Positions 9,037-17,876 of a DNA stretch of 64,000 nucleotides are shown in pieces. This DNA comes from an uncultured Verrucomicrobiota bacterium (GTDB lineage Bacteria; Verrucomicrobiota; Verrucomicrobiia; Opitutales; Opitutaceae), in assembly GCA_903876795.1 (NCBI GenBank), contig CAIRBK010000097.1, forward strand, positions 114,743 to 178,742, read 5' to 3'. The notes beneath the pieces were generated by a model. It did no database searches and was not told the origin of the DNA. It saw nothing but the letters and a program-made list of their open reading frames with translations. Both the position numbers and the translations under genes were made by a program. Positions within the stretch are counted from its first letter, which is position 1, and each line of letters starts with the position of its first letter.

Positions 9037-9136
9037 GGAAATCAATCAAGTCATGGAATCATTTTGATCAAGGAGGTTTAATAAAACCCGGCTCGACGTA
9101 TTCAAGCATTCGGTGAGCCCCACCGCTCTTGCCGGC

Positions 9137-9712
9137 TCACACGTCGGACCAATCGGCGGAGTCGATGGCTTCGAGCCACTGGTGCAGGACGAGCGTGTGG
9201 ACCTCCTGAATGCGGGCGGTGGTCGCGCTGGGGACGACCAAGGCGTGGTCGCACTGGGTGCGGGCCTGGCCGCCGTCTTTGCCGGAGAGCAGGATGGTGA
9301 TTACGCCGCGCGCGCGGGCGGCGGCGAAGGCGGCGAGCACATTGGGGCTGTTGCCACTGGTGGAGAATCCCACGAGCACGTCGCCGCTGCGGCCGAGCGC
9401 CTCGACCTGACGGGAGAAAATCGCGTTGTAACCGTAATCGTTGGCGATGCAGGTGAGCGCGGTGACGTCGGCGTTCAGGCAGATCGCGGGGAGCGCGCGT
9501 CGGTCGATGCGGTAACGGCCGACCAGCTCTTCAGCGAGGTGCAGGGCGTCGGCGGCGCTGCCGCCGTTGCCACAGGTGAGGAGTTTGCCGCCGCTGCGCA
9601 GGCTGGCGAGGATGGCCTCGCCGGCGGCGTCCACGGCCGGCGCCAGCGCGGCGCTGGCGGCGAGCACGGCGCGAAGTTCCTCAAGGGACTCGGTGAAGCG
9701 TGGGGGAGACAT
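9137..9712 (-). CDS. gmhA: Sedoheptulose-7-phosphate isomerase
   Basis: A 191-residue SIS-domain protein. It contains GGKLLTCGNGGSAADALHLAEE (phosphosugar site), CLNADVTALTCIANDYGYN and VLVGFSTSGNSPNVL (SIS signature), matching GmhA. It converts sedoheptulose 7-phosphate to D-glycero-D-manno-heptose 7-phosphate, the first step of ADP-heptose synthesis. It starts 3 bp after the rfaD stop in the minus-strand operon. Length is normal for the family. Confidence 0.92.
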   Translation of the reverse strand: MSPPRFTESLEELRAVLAASAALAPAVDAAGEAILASLRSGGKLLTCGNGGSAADALHLAEELVGRYRIDRRALPAICLNADVTALTCIANDYGYNAIFSRQVEALGRSGDVLVGFSTSGNSPNVLAAFAAARARGVITILLSGKDGGQARTQCDHALVVPSATTARIQEVHTLVLHQWLEAIDSADWSDV

Positions 9713-9715
9713 GGA

Positions 9716-10723
9716 TCAGTGGCCGTTCACGTGACCAAGGCGCTGGTCGGTGAGCAGGTAATGAGTGACGTAATCCTTAACGGCTTCGGCAAGCGTATGA
9801 TTATTCCCGGCCCAGCCGGTGGCGGCTAGGCGGCGGGTGTCGGCGCAGGTGTAGTATTGGTATTTGCCGCGCAGCACCTCGGGCATGTCGATGAATTCGA
9901 TCTGCGGCGGCAGGCCGAGCGCCTCGAAGATCGGAGTGACCAGCTCGATCCAGGTCGAGGCACGGCCGGTGCCGACATTGAAGAGACCGCCCGCGGTCGC
10001 CGTGCGGGCGAGGTGAAGCGTCATGGCGACGGCGTCTTTCACATAGACGAAGTCGCGCTTCTGCTCGCCGTCCTTGTAATCGGGATGGTGGCTGCGGAAG
10101 AGGCGGACTTTCTGCTCGTCGCGGATCTGGGCGTAGGCCTTGTGAACCACGCTGCGCATGTCGCCCTTATGGTCCTCGTTGGGGCCGAAAACGTTGAAAT
10201 ACTTCAGGCCCACGAGGGGATTGGCGCCGTCGAACCAGCCCTGGCGCTCGGCGTATTGGTCAAAGAGGTGCTTCGAATAGCCATACATGTTGAGCGGACG
10301 CAGGTCATTGAGACGCTCCTGGCCGTCGAGCATTCCGACCGCGCCGTCGCCGTAGGTCGCGGCCGACGAGGCGTAAACAAAACGACGTCCGCCCGCGCGC
10401 GCCCACTCGGCGAGGCGGCGGGTGTAGTCGAAATTGTTTTCCATCAGATAACGCGCGTTTTTCTCGGTCGTGGCCGAGCAGGCTCCCAGGTGGAAAACCC
10501 AGCGCACGTCACGGAAGGCGGGCGTCTCGAGCCTGGCCCAAAGCTGGTCGGCCTCGACGTAGTCGGCGTAACGCAGGGGGACGAGGTTGCGCCACTTTTC
10601 GTCGGAACCGAGGAAGTCGGCCAGGACGATGTTCTCATAACCCTGGCGGTTGAGCGCCCAGACCAAGGCGCTGCCGATGAAGCCGGCCGCGCCGGTGACG
10701 AGGATTTTATCGGTGACGTGCAT
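9716..10723 (-). CDS. rfaD: ADP-L-glycero-D-manno-heptose 6-epimerase
   Basis: A 335-residue extended SDR enzyme. It has the Rossmann loop ILVTGAAGFIGSALVWALN, then NIVLADFLGSDEKWRNL, a GACSATTE segment typical of HldD, YASSAATYGDG and the YGYSKHLFD (Tyr-x3-Lys) catalytic pair. It converts ADP-D,D-heptose to ADP-L,D-heptose, the donor for heptosyltransferases. It lies between gmhA (3 bp) and rfaE2 (9 bp) in the operon. Residues and length agree with HldD. Confidence 0.93.
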   Translation of the reverse strand: MHVTDKILVTGAAGFIGSALVWALNRQGYENIVLADFLGSDEKWRNLVPLRYADYVEADQLWARLETPAFRDVRWVFHLGACSATTEKNARYLMENNFDYTRRLAEWARAGGRRFVYASSAATYGDGAVGMLDGQERLNDLRPLNMYGYSKHLFDQYAERQGWFDGANPLVGLKYFNVFGPNEDHKGDMRSVVHKAYAQIRDEQKVRLFRSHHPDYKDGEQKRDFVYVKDAVAMTLHLARTATAGGLFNVGTGRASTWIELVTPIFEALGLPPQIEFIDMPEVLRGKYQYYTCADTRRLAATGWAGNNHTLAEAVKDYVTHYLLTDQRLGHVNGH

Positions 10724-10732
10724 GTCGGAAAA

Positions 10733-11218
10733 TCAGCAGGGGCCGCGCATCCGCTCGACCAGCTTGGTCGTGGAGCGGCCGGCGACAAACGGCAGGAAGC
10801 GGATCTCGGTGCCGGCGGCGAGCAGCGCGTCACGTTCACCGGCGTCGAGGGTGTCGAGCGTGTAGTCGCCGGCCTTGGTGTAGAGATCGGGCTTGAGCCG
10901 GCGTATTTCTGCATCGAGGCGCGGACCGGGAAACACAAAGGTCGCGGTGACGCAACGCAGGCTGGCCAGGGCGTAGGCACGGTCGTCCTCGGAGTTGAGC
11001 GGGCGATCCGGGCCCTTGAGCTGGCGCACGGAAGCGTCGCTGTTGACCGCCACGACGAGCACATCGCCGAGCGCGGCGGACTGGTGCAGGTATTCGATAT
11101 GGCCCCGGTGGAGCAGGTCGAAACAGCCGTTGGTCAGCACAAACCGGCGCCTCTCGGCGGCGGCCTGCTGGCGGAACCGGAGCATCTCGTCGAAAGTGAG
11201 GACACGGGGCGTGTTCAT
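10733..11218 (-). CDS. rfaE2: D-glycero-beta-D-manno-heptose 1-phosphate adenylyltransferase
   Basis: A 161-residue nucleotidyltransferase. FVLTNGCFDLLHRGHIEYL holds the HxGH ATP-binding motif. AVNSDASVRQLKG and LYTKAGDYTLDTL are characteristic of the C-terminal domain of HldE. It activates heptose 1-phosphate with ATP to give ADP-heptose. It is the stand-alone partner of rfaE1. Its start overlaps the gmhB stop by 4 bases. Confidence 0.92.
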   Translation of the reverse strand: MNTPRVLTFDEMLRFRQQAAAERRRFVLTNGCFDLLHRGHIEYLHQSAALGDVLVVAVNSDASVRQLKGPDRPLNSEDDRAYALASLRCVTATFVFPGPRLDAEIRRLKPDLYTKAGDYTLDTLDAGERDALLAAGTEIRFLPFVAGRSTTKLVERMRGPC

Positions 11219-11802
11219 GGCGTGGTGTTCAAAAAATGCCCCACCGCCTCGGTGAGCGATGCAAAAACCGGGAACTCCTCTCCCAAACCGAGCTCGGCAA
11301 GCTCCGCCCGCAGATCGTCCAGCCCCGTCGCCACGCCGAGTCCGCGGATGCCCGCGCGGGCCGCCGTCTCCACGTCGGAACCGCGGTCGCCGATATAGGC
11401 GAGATTCTGCGGAGCGTATCCGTAGTCCCTCAACAACTCCTGCGCGAAACGCGGGGAGGGTTTGCGATACACCGCCGGAGCGTCGGGCGCCTCGGGGGCC
11501 ACGCAGATGCGCAGGAACGGAGCATCGCCGAGGTCGAGCAGCTCAATCATGCGGCGGTTGCAGGCGTCCACCGCGTCGAGGCCGAACATCCCGCGCCCCA
11601 CGCCCGACTGGTTGCTGTGCACAAAGAGATCCACGCCCGCCGCGCGAGCCGCCCGCAGCGCCTCGCGCGCACCGGGGAGCAGCACCACGCCCGCCGGATC
11701 GCTCAGGTAGGGCACATGTTCGATGATGGTGCCGTCGCGGTCGAGCACCAGTCCGCGGCGTGGACGTGGCTGGGCGGCGGAAGTTACAGCAGGGTTCGGC
11801 AT
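11215..11802 (-). CDS. gmhB: D-glycero-D-manno-heptose 1,7-bisphosphate 7-phosphatase
   Basis: A 195-residue HAD phosphatase. GLVLDRDGTIIEHVPYL carries the DxDGT nucleophile motif, LFVHSNQSGVGRG is the second motif, YRKPSPRFAQELL carries the Lys, and AYIGDRGSDVETA is the final acidic motif. These are the GmhB-subfamily forms. It removes the 7-phosphate before adenylylation. It lies between rfaE2 and the heptosyltransferase in the same operon. The usual zinc-loop cysteines of GmhB appear reduced (one Cys, in LRICVAPEAPD); some family members lack zinc. Confidence 0.88.
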   Translation of the reverse strand: MPNPAVTSAAQPRPRRGLVLDRDGTIIEHVPYLSDPAGVVLLPGAREALRAARAAGVDLFVHSNQSGVGRGMFGLDAVDACNRRMIELLDLGDAPFLRICVAPEAPDAPAVYRKPSPRFAQELLRDYGYAPQNLAYIGDRGSDVETAARAGIRGLGVATGLDDLRAELAELGLGEEFPVFASLTEAVGHFLNTTP

Positions 11803-11826
11803 CGGTTCGTAAACGCTTATACCCGC

Positions 11827-12771
11827 CTATCCGCGCGGGGTCTGCCAAGCTCTTAAAACCTCCGCCGCCGTCAGCCGCGCCAGATCGCCCTCCGGCGCAC
11901 GCACGACCTGATGGCGCGGACAACCCAGCGGATACGGGCCGAACAGCTCCGGCGCGGTCGGGCCGAAGATCGCCAGCGTGCGTTTGCCAAGCGCGGCGGC
12001 GACGTGCATGGGCCCGCTGTCGTTGGCCACCACCGCCCCGGCGAGCGTGATGATCGCCGGCATCGCGGAGAGGGGCGTGCGGGAGGTGAGGTTGAGAAAA
12101 CGTTCCGCCGGAAACACGCCGCGGTCGTCCATGCGTTCGCTGCCGCTCCAGACGATGCGCAACGCGGGATCGGCCGCGAGCATCAGCCCCGTCAGTTCGG
12201 CGAAGCCCGGCCAGCGTTTCTCCGCACGACGGCTCTCGGGAAACATCACCACGGGGGCAGGACCGGACGCAAAAAACGCCTCTCCTGCAAACACCCCCGA
12301 AGGCCGGAATACCAGCGGCGCACCCAATTCGGCGCGGGCGCCGAGCAGCGGGGCGAATTGCAGCAAAATCTCCAACGCATGACTCTCTTTGTCCTGTGCC
12401 GGCAACGGGGCGGTGGCGTCGTAGAAAAACCGCGAGCCTTCGCGGGCGTCACTCCGCCCGAGTTTGCGCGGGGCCAGTGCCCACCGTGTCATCAGCCCGC
12501 TGCGCAGGAGCCCCTGCAAATCCATCACGACGTCAAACTGCCGTGCCCGGAGTTCGCGGCGCATCGCCCAAAGCCCGCGCAGGCCGTCGCTGCGCCGGAA
12601 AACGAGCGTCTCGTCCACCGTCGGGCAGGCGCTCACCAGAGGGGCGAAGAGTTCGCGCACCACCCAGGTCACGTGCAGCCCGGCGATTTGCTCCTTGAGC
12701 GAGGACACCACCTGCAATCCGTGCACGATGTCTCCGAGGGAGGAGGGCTTGATGACAAGAAGACGGGGCAT
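11827..12771 (-). CDS. Lipopolysaccharide heptosyltransferase (WaaC-like, GT9)
   Basis: A 314-residue GT9 protein. The N-terminus MPRLLVIKPSSLGDIVHGLQ and MDLQGLLRSGLMTRWAL are typical of heptosyltransferase I. The C-terminus has VMFPESRRAEKRWPGF and VANDSGPMHVAAALGKRTLA (donor site). It probably transfers the first heptose to Kdo2-lipid A. It is the first gene of the minus-strand heptose operon, so the operon supplies both the donor and the transferase. It is divergent from the acyltransferase fusion, with a 98-bp gap that should hold both promoters. Confidence 0.86.
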   Translation of the reverse strand: MPRLLVIKPSSLGDIVHGLQVVSSLKEQIAGLHVTWVVRELFAPLVSACPTVDETLVFRRSDGLRGLWAMRRELRARQFDVVMDLQGLLRSGLMTRWALAPRKLGRSDAREGSRFFYDATAPLPAQDKESHALEILLQFAPLLGARAELGAPLVFRPSGVFAGEAFFASGPAPVVMFPESRRAEKRWPGFAELTGLMLAADPALRIVWSGSERMDDRGVFPAERFLNLTSRTPLSAMPAIITLAGAVVANDSGPMHVAAALGKRTLAIFGPTAPELFGPYPLGCPRHQVVRAPEGDLARLTAAEVLRAWQTPRG

Positions 12772-12869
12772 GCGGCGGCGCTTTGGAAAAATCGGCTTTA
12801 AACTGGAAACTTACGCCCATCTGATGAACCGGCTCGTCTTGAAATCAAACCCTAATCAGGCCGCTCATC

Positions 12870-14813
12870 GTGCTCATCTTCCTCATCACCGCCCTAGGCA
12901 GGACCGTCGCGCTCACCCCTGAGCCGGTCCTTCGTTTGATCAGCGTGGTGCTGGGGGCACTGCTCCCGGTGGTGGTGCCGTCACGGGGCCGCTTGGTGGC
13001 CGACAACCTCCGCATCGCTTTCCCCGGCCGCCCGGCGGCGTGGCGCGCCCGCATCGCCCGCCAAAGCAACCGCAACCTTATCGAGACCGCCCTGCTCGCG
13101 CTCGCCTCGCCCTACCTGTCTTCCGCGCGCATCAAGCGCATGGCGGTGGTTTCGCCCGAGCTTTTGACTCTGCTGAACTCCCACCGCGAGCGCCCGCGTC
13201 CGCTGGTGATGACGGACGGCCACTTCACCTATTGGGAGACGCTCGCCTGGCTGGGGCTGCTCAGCCCGGTGCCCGTGCCGGAGTCCGGCGTGATCTACCG
13301 GGCGTTGAAGTCCCCCGTGCTCGACGCATATTTGCGACGCACCCGCGAGCGCTTCGGTCTGCGGATGCTCTCGCGCAAGGGCGGACTGCAAACCGCCCGA
13401 AACATTCTTGGTCGCAACGGCATCATCACCTTGATGTTCGACCAAAACGCCGGCCACCCTGGAGCGCTCACCACGGTGTTCGGCCGCATCTGCTCCAGCA
13501 CCGAACTGCCGGGCCTGTTTCTCCAAAAAGACGGTGCCGAACTCAACGCGCTCTACCCGCTGCGCACCGGTTTCTGGCGCATGGAATTCCACTCCGAGCC
13601 GATCACCCACGATGGCACGGTGGCCGGCGCGACCGTCGCCCTCAACCGCTGGTTTGAAAACGCGCTCTCTTCCAACGAGCGCCTGTGCGCGGCCTGGCTG
13701 TGGACACATGCCCGCTGGAAGACCCAGGACACATCCGACCGCAGTCTGAATCTCAACACTCACCGCAGCTTCATCACCGAGGAACTCGCCTATCGGGGCT
13801 GGACGAGGCTGCCGCGCACCAAGCGCTACTGGGTTCGCCTGCCCAACTGGCTCGGCGACGTCGTCATGCTGCTGCCGGTGCTCCGCGCCATGCGCGCCGG
13901 CCGTCCCGACGCCGAGTTCACCTTGATCGGCAAAGCCGCCTTCGAGCCGCTGGTGCGCGCCGCCGGCGTGGCCGACCGCTTCGAGCCCCTCCCGCCGCGC
14001 GGTCTCGGCTACTTCTTTCATTTCTGGAAACGACGCGTCCTCCGCCCCGAGGTGTTTTTCGTCTTCACCCACTCGTTGCGCGGCGACCTCGAGGCCTGGC
14101 TCACCGGCGCGCCTCAGCGCTTCGGCATCGTACGCCCCGGCCGTCGCCGTCCGCTGCTCACCCACGCGCACCGCCTGCCGGTCGGTTTCGACCAGGCCGC
14201 CAACCACCAGATCGGCCAATGGGAGGCTTTTGCCCGCACCTTCGGCCTCACCGAGCCGGTCGATCGCTCGCCGCTGGATTTTCCCCGGACCGAAACCACC
14301 GGCCCCGCGCCCGTCGGACTCATCGCCGGCTCGGAAAACACGCCCGCAAAACGCTGGCCCGTGTCCCACTGGCGCGCGTTGATCGAGGCGTGCCCCGACC
14401 GGGTGTTCACGTTGTTCGGCACCGCCCGTGACCGTGAGATCACCGACCAGGTCGCCCTCGGTTTCCCGCCCGAGCGCGTGCGCAACCTCGCCGGCGCCAC
14501 CGACCTCGAAGCCTACCTGCGCGAACTCCGCGCCTGCGCCCTCGTCGTCACCAACGACACCGGAGGCATGCACCTGGCCAACGCGCTCGGCACGCCCGTG
14601 ATCGCCCTCTTCGGCCCGACCAATCCCGTGCGCACCGGCCCGATCTTCGCCGCGCCGGCGACCGTTCTCCAGCCGCCCGGTTGCCCGCCCACGGGCGGCG
14701 GCAGCCTCCACGACCTCGCACCCGAAGTCGTGGCCGCCGAACTGCGCAGGCTCACCGCTCCGGCTTGCGCCGGCGGCTCCTGCGGCCAACCTCCCGCCAA
14801 CCTCAGCGCCTGA
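12870..14813 (+). CDS. Fusion: LpxL/HtrB-family lipid A acyltransferase + GT9 heptosyltransferase
   Basis: A 647-residue two-domain protein. Residues 1-about 300 form an LpxL-type acyltransferase: hydrophobic N-terminus, VADNLRIAFPG, then MTDGHFTYWE with the H118-x4-E123 catalytic dyad, and LMFDQNAGHPGA. Residues about 322-640 form a GT9 heptosyltransferase: RLPNWLGDVVMLLPVLRAM, IAGSENTPAKRW and NDTGGMHLANALGTP. The frame runs through the junction with no stop. GTG 12870 is chosen because no in-frame ATG precedes the conserved start. Both activities act on lipid A-core at the inner membrane, so fusion is plausible, but I do not know this architecture as common. The GT half is nearest WaaF in feel. 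Confidence 0.85.
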   Translation: MLIFLITALGRTVALTPEPVLRLISVVLGALLPVVVPSRGRLVADNLRIAFPGRPAAWRARIARQSNRNLIETALLALASPYLSSARIKRMAVVSPELLTLLNSHRERPRPLVMTDGHFTYWETLAWLGLLSPVPVPESGVIYRALKSPVLDAYLRRTRERFGLRMLSRKGGLQTARNILGRNGIITLMFDQNAGHPGALTTVFGRICSSTELPGLFLQKDGAELNALYPLRTGFWRMEFHSEPITHDGTVAGATVALNRWFENALSSNERLCAAWLWTHARWKTQDTSDRSLNLNTHRSFITEELAYRGWTRLPRTKRYWVRLPNWLGDVVMLLPVLRAMRAGRPDAEFTLIGKAAFEPLVRAAGVADRFEPLPPRGLGYFFHFWKRRVLRPEVFFVFTHSLRGDLEAWLTGAPQRFGIVRPGRRRPLLTHAHRLPVGFDQAANHQIGQWEAFARTFGLTEPVDRSPLDFPRTETTGPAPVGLIAGSENTPAKRWPVSHWRALIEACPDRVFTLFGTARDREITDQVALGFPPERVRNLAGATDLEAYLRELRACALVVTNDTGGMHLANALGTPVIALFGPTNPVRTGPIFAAPATVLQPPGCPPTGGGSLHDLAPEVVAAELRRLTAPACAGGSCGQPPANLSA

Positions 14814-14823
14814 CACCTCCGCC

Positions 14824-16518
14824 ATGCCGCTCCTCGAAGTCCAAAACCTGCGCACCTACTTCCACACCCGCCGGGGTGTTTACCGTGCGGTCGACGGCGT
14901 CAGTTTCCACCTCGAACGCGGCGAGGTCCTCGGCATCGTCGGCGAATCCGGCTCCGGCAAATCCGTCACCTGCTACTCGCTGATGGGACTGGTCCCCCAG
15001 CCTCCCGGTCGCATCGAGAGCGGCACGGCGATGTTCGCCGGCGTGGACCTGTTGCATTGTTCGCCGAAGGAGGCGCGTGCCATCCGCGGCAAACGCATCT
15101 CGATGATTTTCCAAGACCCGATGACGTCGCTCAACCCCTACATGCGCGTCTCCGAGCAGATCATCGAGCCCCTGCTCATCCACGAGAAAATCTCGCGTAA
15201 AGACGCCCTCGACCGCGCCCTCGCCATGCTGGAAGCCGTCGGCATCACCGACGCCGCCAAGCGCATGCACAGTTACCCGCACGAGTTCTCCGGAGGCATG
15301 CGCCAGCGGGTGATGATCGCCATGGCGCTGATCACCAAACCCGACATCCTCATCGCCGACGAGCCGACCACCGCCCTCGACGTGACCGTGCAGGCGCAGA
15401 TCCTCGCGCTCATCAAAAAACTCCGGCACGAGTTCGGCATGGCCGTGATCTTCGTGACCCACGACCTCGGCGTCGTCTCCGGGCTCTGCGACCGCGTGCA
15501 GGTCATGTATGCCGGCCGCATCATGGAGACGGCCGACACCCGCACGCTCTTCCGCAATCCCCAGCATCCCTACACCAAGGCCCTCCAGCGCTGCGTGCCC
15601 GCGCTCCAGGAAAAAGGCCGCCGGCTCTTCACCATCCCCGGATTGCCCCCCGATCTCTCCAAACCCATCGACGAGGCCGCCCTGCTCGCCCGTTTCACCT
15701 TTGCCGAGGCCGCCCCCGACGAAGCCCCGCCGCCGCCCGCAGCCCCCGGACCGGCGATCTTGGAGGCTCGGGACGTGGAAACCCACTTCCACACCCGCTC
15801 CGGCATCGTGCGCGCCGTTGACGGCATCTCCTTCGAGGTCCGGCGCGGCGAGGTCGTCGGCCTGGTCGGCGAATCCGGCTCCGGTAAATCCACCCTCGGC
15901 CGCACACTCATGCAACTGATCCCGCCGACGAGCGGCGCCGTCATTCTTGAGGGCCAAAACCTGACCGCAGGCTCGGCCGCCGACATCGCGGCCGTGCGCC
16001 GGGACCTGCAGATGGTTTTTCAAGATCCGTTCGCCTCGCTCAACCCCCGCATGACCATCTTCGCCACCCTGGCCGAGCCGCTCCAGGTCCACCGGGTCTG
16101 CCCGCCCGAGGCCATCCCCGCGCGCGTCGCCGAGTTGATGCGGCAGGTTGGCCTGCCCGTGCGCGACATGCAAAAATACCCCCATGAGTTCTCCGGCGGG
16201 CAACGCCAGCGCATCGCCATCGCCCGCGCCCTCGCCCTCAACCCCAAGATCATCATCGCCGACGAACCCGTCTCCGCCCTCGATGTTTCGATCCAGGCGC
16301 AGATTCTCAACCTGCTCGCCGATCTCGTCCGCCGGCTCAACCTCACGCTCATCTTCATCTCCCACGACCTCTCCGTCGTGAAACACCTCTCCGACCGCAT
16401 CGCCGTCATGTATCGCGGCAAAATCGTCGAAATGGGCCCTGCGCTCGACGTCATGGAGCGCCCGCGGCACGACTATACTCGCACCCTGCTTTCCGCGATT
16501 CCGAGGATTGAAAAGTAA
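14824..16518 (+). CDS. Dual-ATPase ABC transporter subunit, peptide/nickel type
   Basis: A 564-residue protein with two complete ABC domains, as in GsiA or YejF. Domain 1 (about 1-260) has Walker [10 protein letters not shown], signature FSGGMRQRV and Walker [13 protein letters not shown]. Domain 2 (about 315-560) has [18 protein letters not shown] and [12 protein letters not shown]. The segment after domain 1 with HPYTKAL is typical of oligopeptide-type ATPases. It should energise import of peptides or similar solutes. No permease or binding-protein gene lies next to it here. It starts 10 bp after the acyltransferase fusion. Confidence 0.9.
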   Translation: MPLLEVQNLRTYFHTRRGVYRAVDGVSFHLERGEVLGIVGESGSGKSVTCYSLMGLVPQPPGRIESGTAMFAGVDLLHCSPKEARAIRGKRISMIFQDPMTSLNPYMRVSEQIIEPLLIHEKISRKDALDRALAMLEAVGITDAAKRMHSYPHEFSGGMRQRVMIAMALITKPDILIADEPTTALDVTVQAQILALIKKLRHEFGMAVIFVTHDLGVVSGLCDRVQVMYAGRIMETADTRTLFRNPQHPYTKALQRCVPALQEKGRRLFTIPGLPPDLSKPIDEAALLARFTFAEAAPDEAPPPPAAPGPAILEARDVETHFHTRSGIVRAVDGISFEVRRGEVVGLVGESGSGKSTLGRTLMQLIPPTSGAVILEGQNLTAGSAADIAAVRRDLQMVFQDPFASLNPRMTIFATLAEPLQVHRVCPPEAIPARVAELMRQVGLPVRDMQKYPHEFSGGQRQRIAIARALALNPKIIIADEPVSALDVSIQAQILNLLADLVRRLNLTLIFISHDLSVVKHLSDRIAVMYRGKIVEMGPALDVMERPRHDYTRTLLSAIPRIEK

Positions 16519-16904
16519 CCCTACGTCATCGCCCCGAATAACCCGGCATATGCAACTCGGCCACGGGATCTCCGCCCGGACCACGCCGACCTCTCGGGGG
16601 CTGCCGGTAAATCGGAGTTCAGCGCAGTCCAAAACATGACGCGGCCGCGGGCGTGGGCGAGTGGACCAAACCGCTCGCCCAAGCTCGCAGCCACGAAACA
16701 AGGCGGCGGCAGCTCCTTTTCAGATGCCCAGGAACGGGAGAGTGTCTTCAATAAACAGCCCGTTATCAAATCACCGCGGGCGACGAAGAAAAGCCGCTCA
16801 ATCGGTTTATCTTCAAGATGACCCCTAAATAAATTCAACCGGGTGACGATGCTAACAATCATTTTAAACAAAACGACCTCAGCGCGAAAACCCCGCCCAA
16901 CAAA
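16519..16904. other. 386-bp intergenic region before the signalling island
   Basis: No convincing gene is seen. A minus-strand frame at 16521-16913 has no recognisable motif and runs across the start of the next gene. Composition becomes more AT-rich from about 16810, just ahead of the lipoprotein gene, as expected for the promoter of the signalling island. No clear -35/-10 pair or terminator hairpin could be fixed by eye. Confidence 0.5.
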
Positions 16905-17876
16905 ATGCTGCACAAACTCGCCTTAACCAAGGCCCTCGTCGTCCTTGCCCTGCTCATGTTTTTAGCGGGGTGTGAACGCCGCAACCCGCTGCGCATCGGT
17001 CTCAATATCTGGCCGGGTTACGAGTTCCTCTACCTCGCGCAGGAATTGGGTTACTACAAGGAGGAGGGAGTCGACGTGCAACTCGTCGATTTCTCCTCGC
17101 TGGCCGATGCACGGCGGTCGTTTGAGCGCGGTCAGATCGACGGTCTGGGCACGACGATCGTCGAGGTGGTCCTGGCCGGTGAAAACTCCGCCGACCCTCT
17201 GAAAATCGTGAGCGTTGTCGATTACTCCAACGGAGCCGACGTCATCATCGCCAAGCCGGGCCTGTCCGACCTGAAAGCCCTCAAGGGGAGCAAGGTCGGC
17301 GTGGAGCTCGGCTCGATCTGCGTCTACGTCCTCGCCCGCGCCCTGGAGTCCGCCGGCATGACCATGGCCGACATCGTGCCCGTGTCCAAGGACCAGGCCA
17401 GCATGGGAGCCGATTTGCGCGCCGGCCTGCTCGACGCCGTTGTAACCTACCCGCCCACCTCGACCGAATTGCTGCGTGAGCGCACCGGTGAAGTCATCTT
17501 CAGCACCGCCCAAATACCCCGCGAGGTGGTGGATGTGATCGCCGTTGGCGAAACCGCCATCAAGTCCCGCCCCAAGGATGTCGCCGCCCTCCTGCGCGCC
17601 TTCTACCGGGCGCAGGATTACCTCGCCAAACACCCCGCCGAGGCTTTGCGCATCATGAGCGCGCGCGAGGGCGTGACGCCGGAGGAGTTCAGCATATCAC
17701 TCACCGATGGTATGAGAATGCTCTCGGCCAGCGACCAGGCGCTCTACCTCAGGGAGGGCCGCATCAAACCCATCGTTGCCGGGACCATCGATGTGCTCCG
17801 GCAGAATCGTCTGATCATCCAACCGAAGCCCGAGCATACTTATTACACCGATTTCTTCACCACCGAGGCTAGATGA
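16905..17876 (+). CDS. NMT1/SsuA-like solute-binding lipoprotein
   Basis: A 323-residue periplasmic binding protein. The N-terminus has a hydrophobic segment ending in LLMFLAGC, a lipobox with Cys at residue 23, so it is likely anchored in a membrane. It continues with IGLNIWPGYEFLYLAQELGYY, the signature start of ABC nitrate/sulfonate/thiamine-precursor binding proteins, and VGVELGSICVYVLARAL. No ABC permease or ATPase lies with it. Instead its stop overlaps the start of a hybrid kinase as ATGA, so it probably serves as a ligand-sensing partner of that kinase. The ligand is unknown. Confidence 0.85.
   Translation: MLHKLALTKALVVLALLMFLAGCERRNPLRIGLNIWPGYEFLYLAQELGYYKEEGVDVQLVDFSSLADARRSFERGQIDGLGTTIVEVVLAGENSADPLKIVSVVDYSNGADVIIAKPGLSDLKALKGSKVGVELGSICVYVLARALESAGMTMADIVPVSKDQASMGADLRAGLLDAVVTYPPTSTELLRERTGEVIFSTAQIPREVVDVIAVGETAIKSRPKDVAALLRAFYRAQDYLAKHPAEALRIMSAREGVTPEEFSISLTDGMRMLSASDQALYLREGRIKPIVAGTIDVLRQNRLIIQPKPEHTYYTDFFTTEAR

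Noticed and set aside
12981..14855. Minus-strand open frame of 624 codons opposite the acyltransferase fusion
   Set aside because: Opposite strand has clear catalytic motifs; the antisense product is Gly/Ala/Glu-rich without a recognisable fold.
14803..16701. Minus-strand open frame of 632 codons opposite the ABC ATPase
   Set aside because: It mirrors a gene with two complete ABC domains; long antisense frames are expected in GC-rich DNA and it has no motif of its own.
16521..16913. 130-codon minus-strand frame before the binding lipoprotein
   Set aside because: No motif, and it overlaps the start of a real gene; probably chance.
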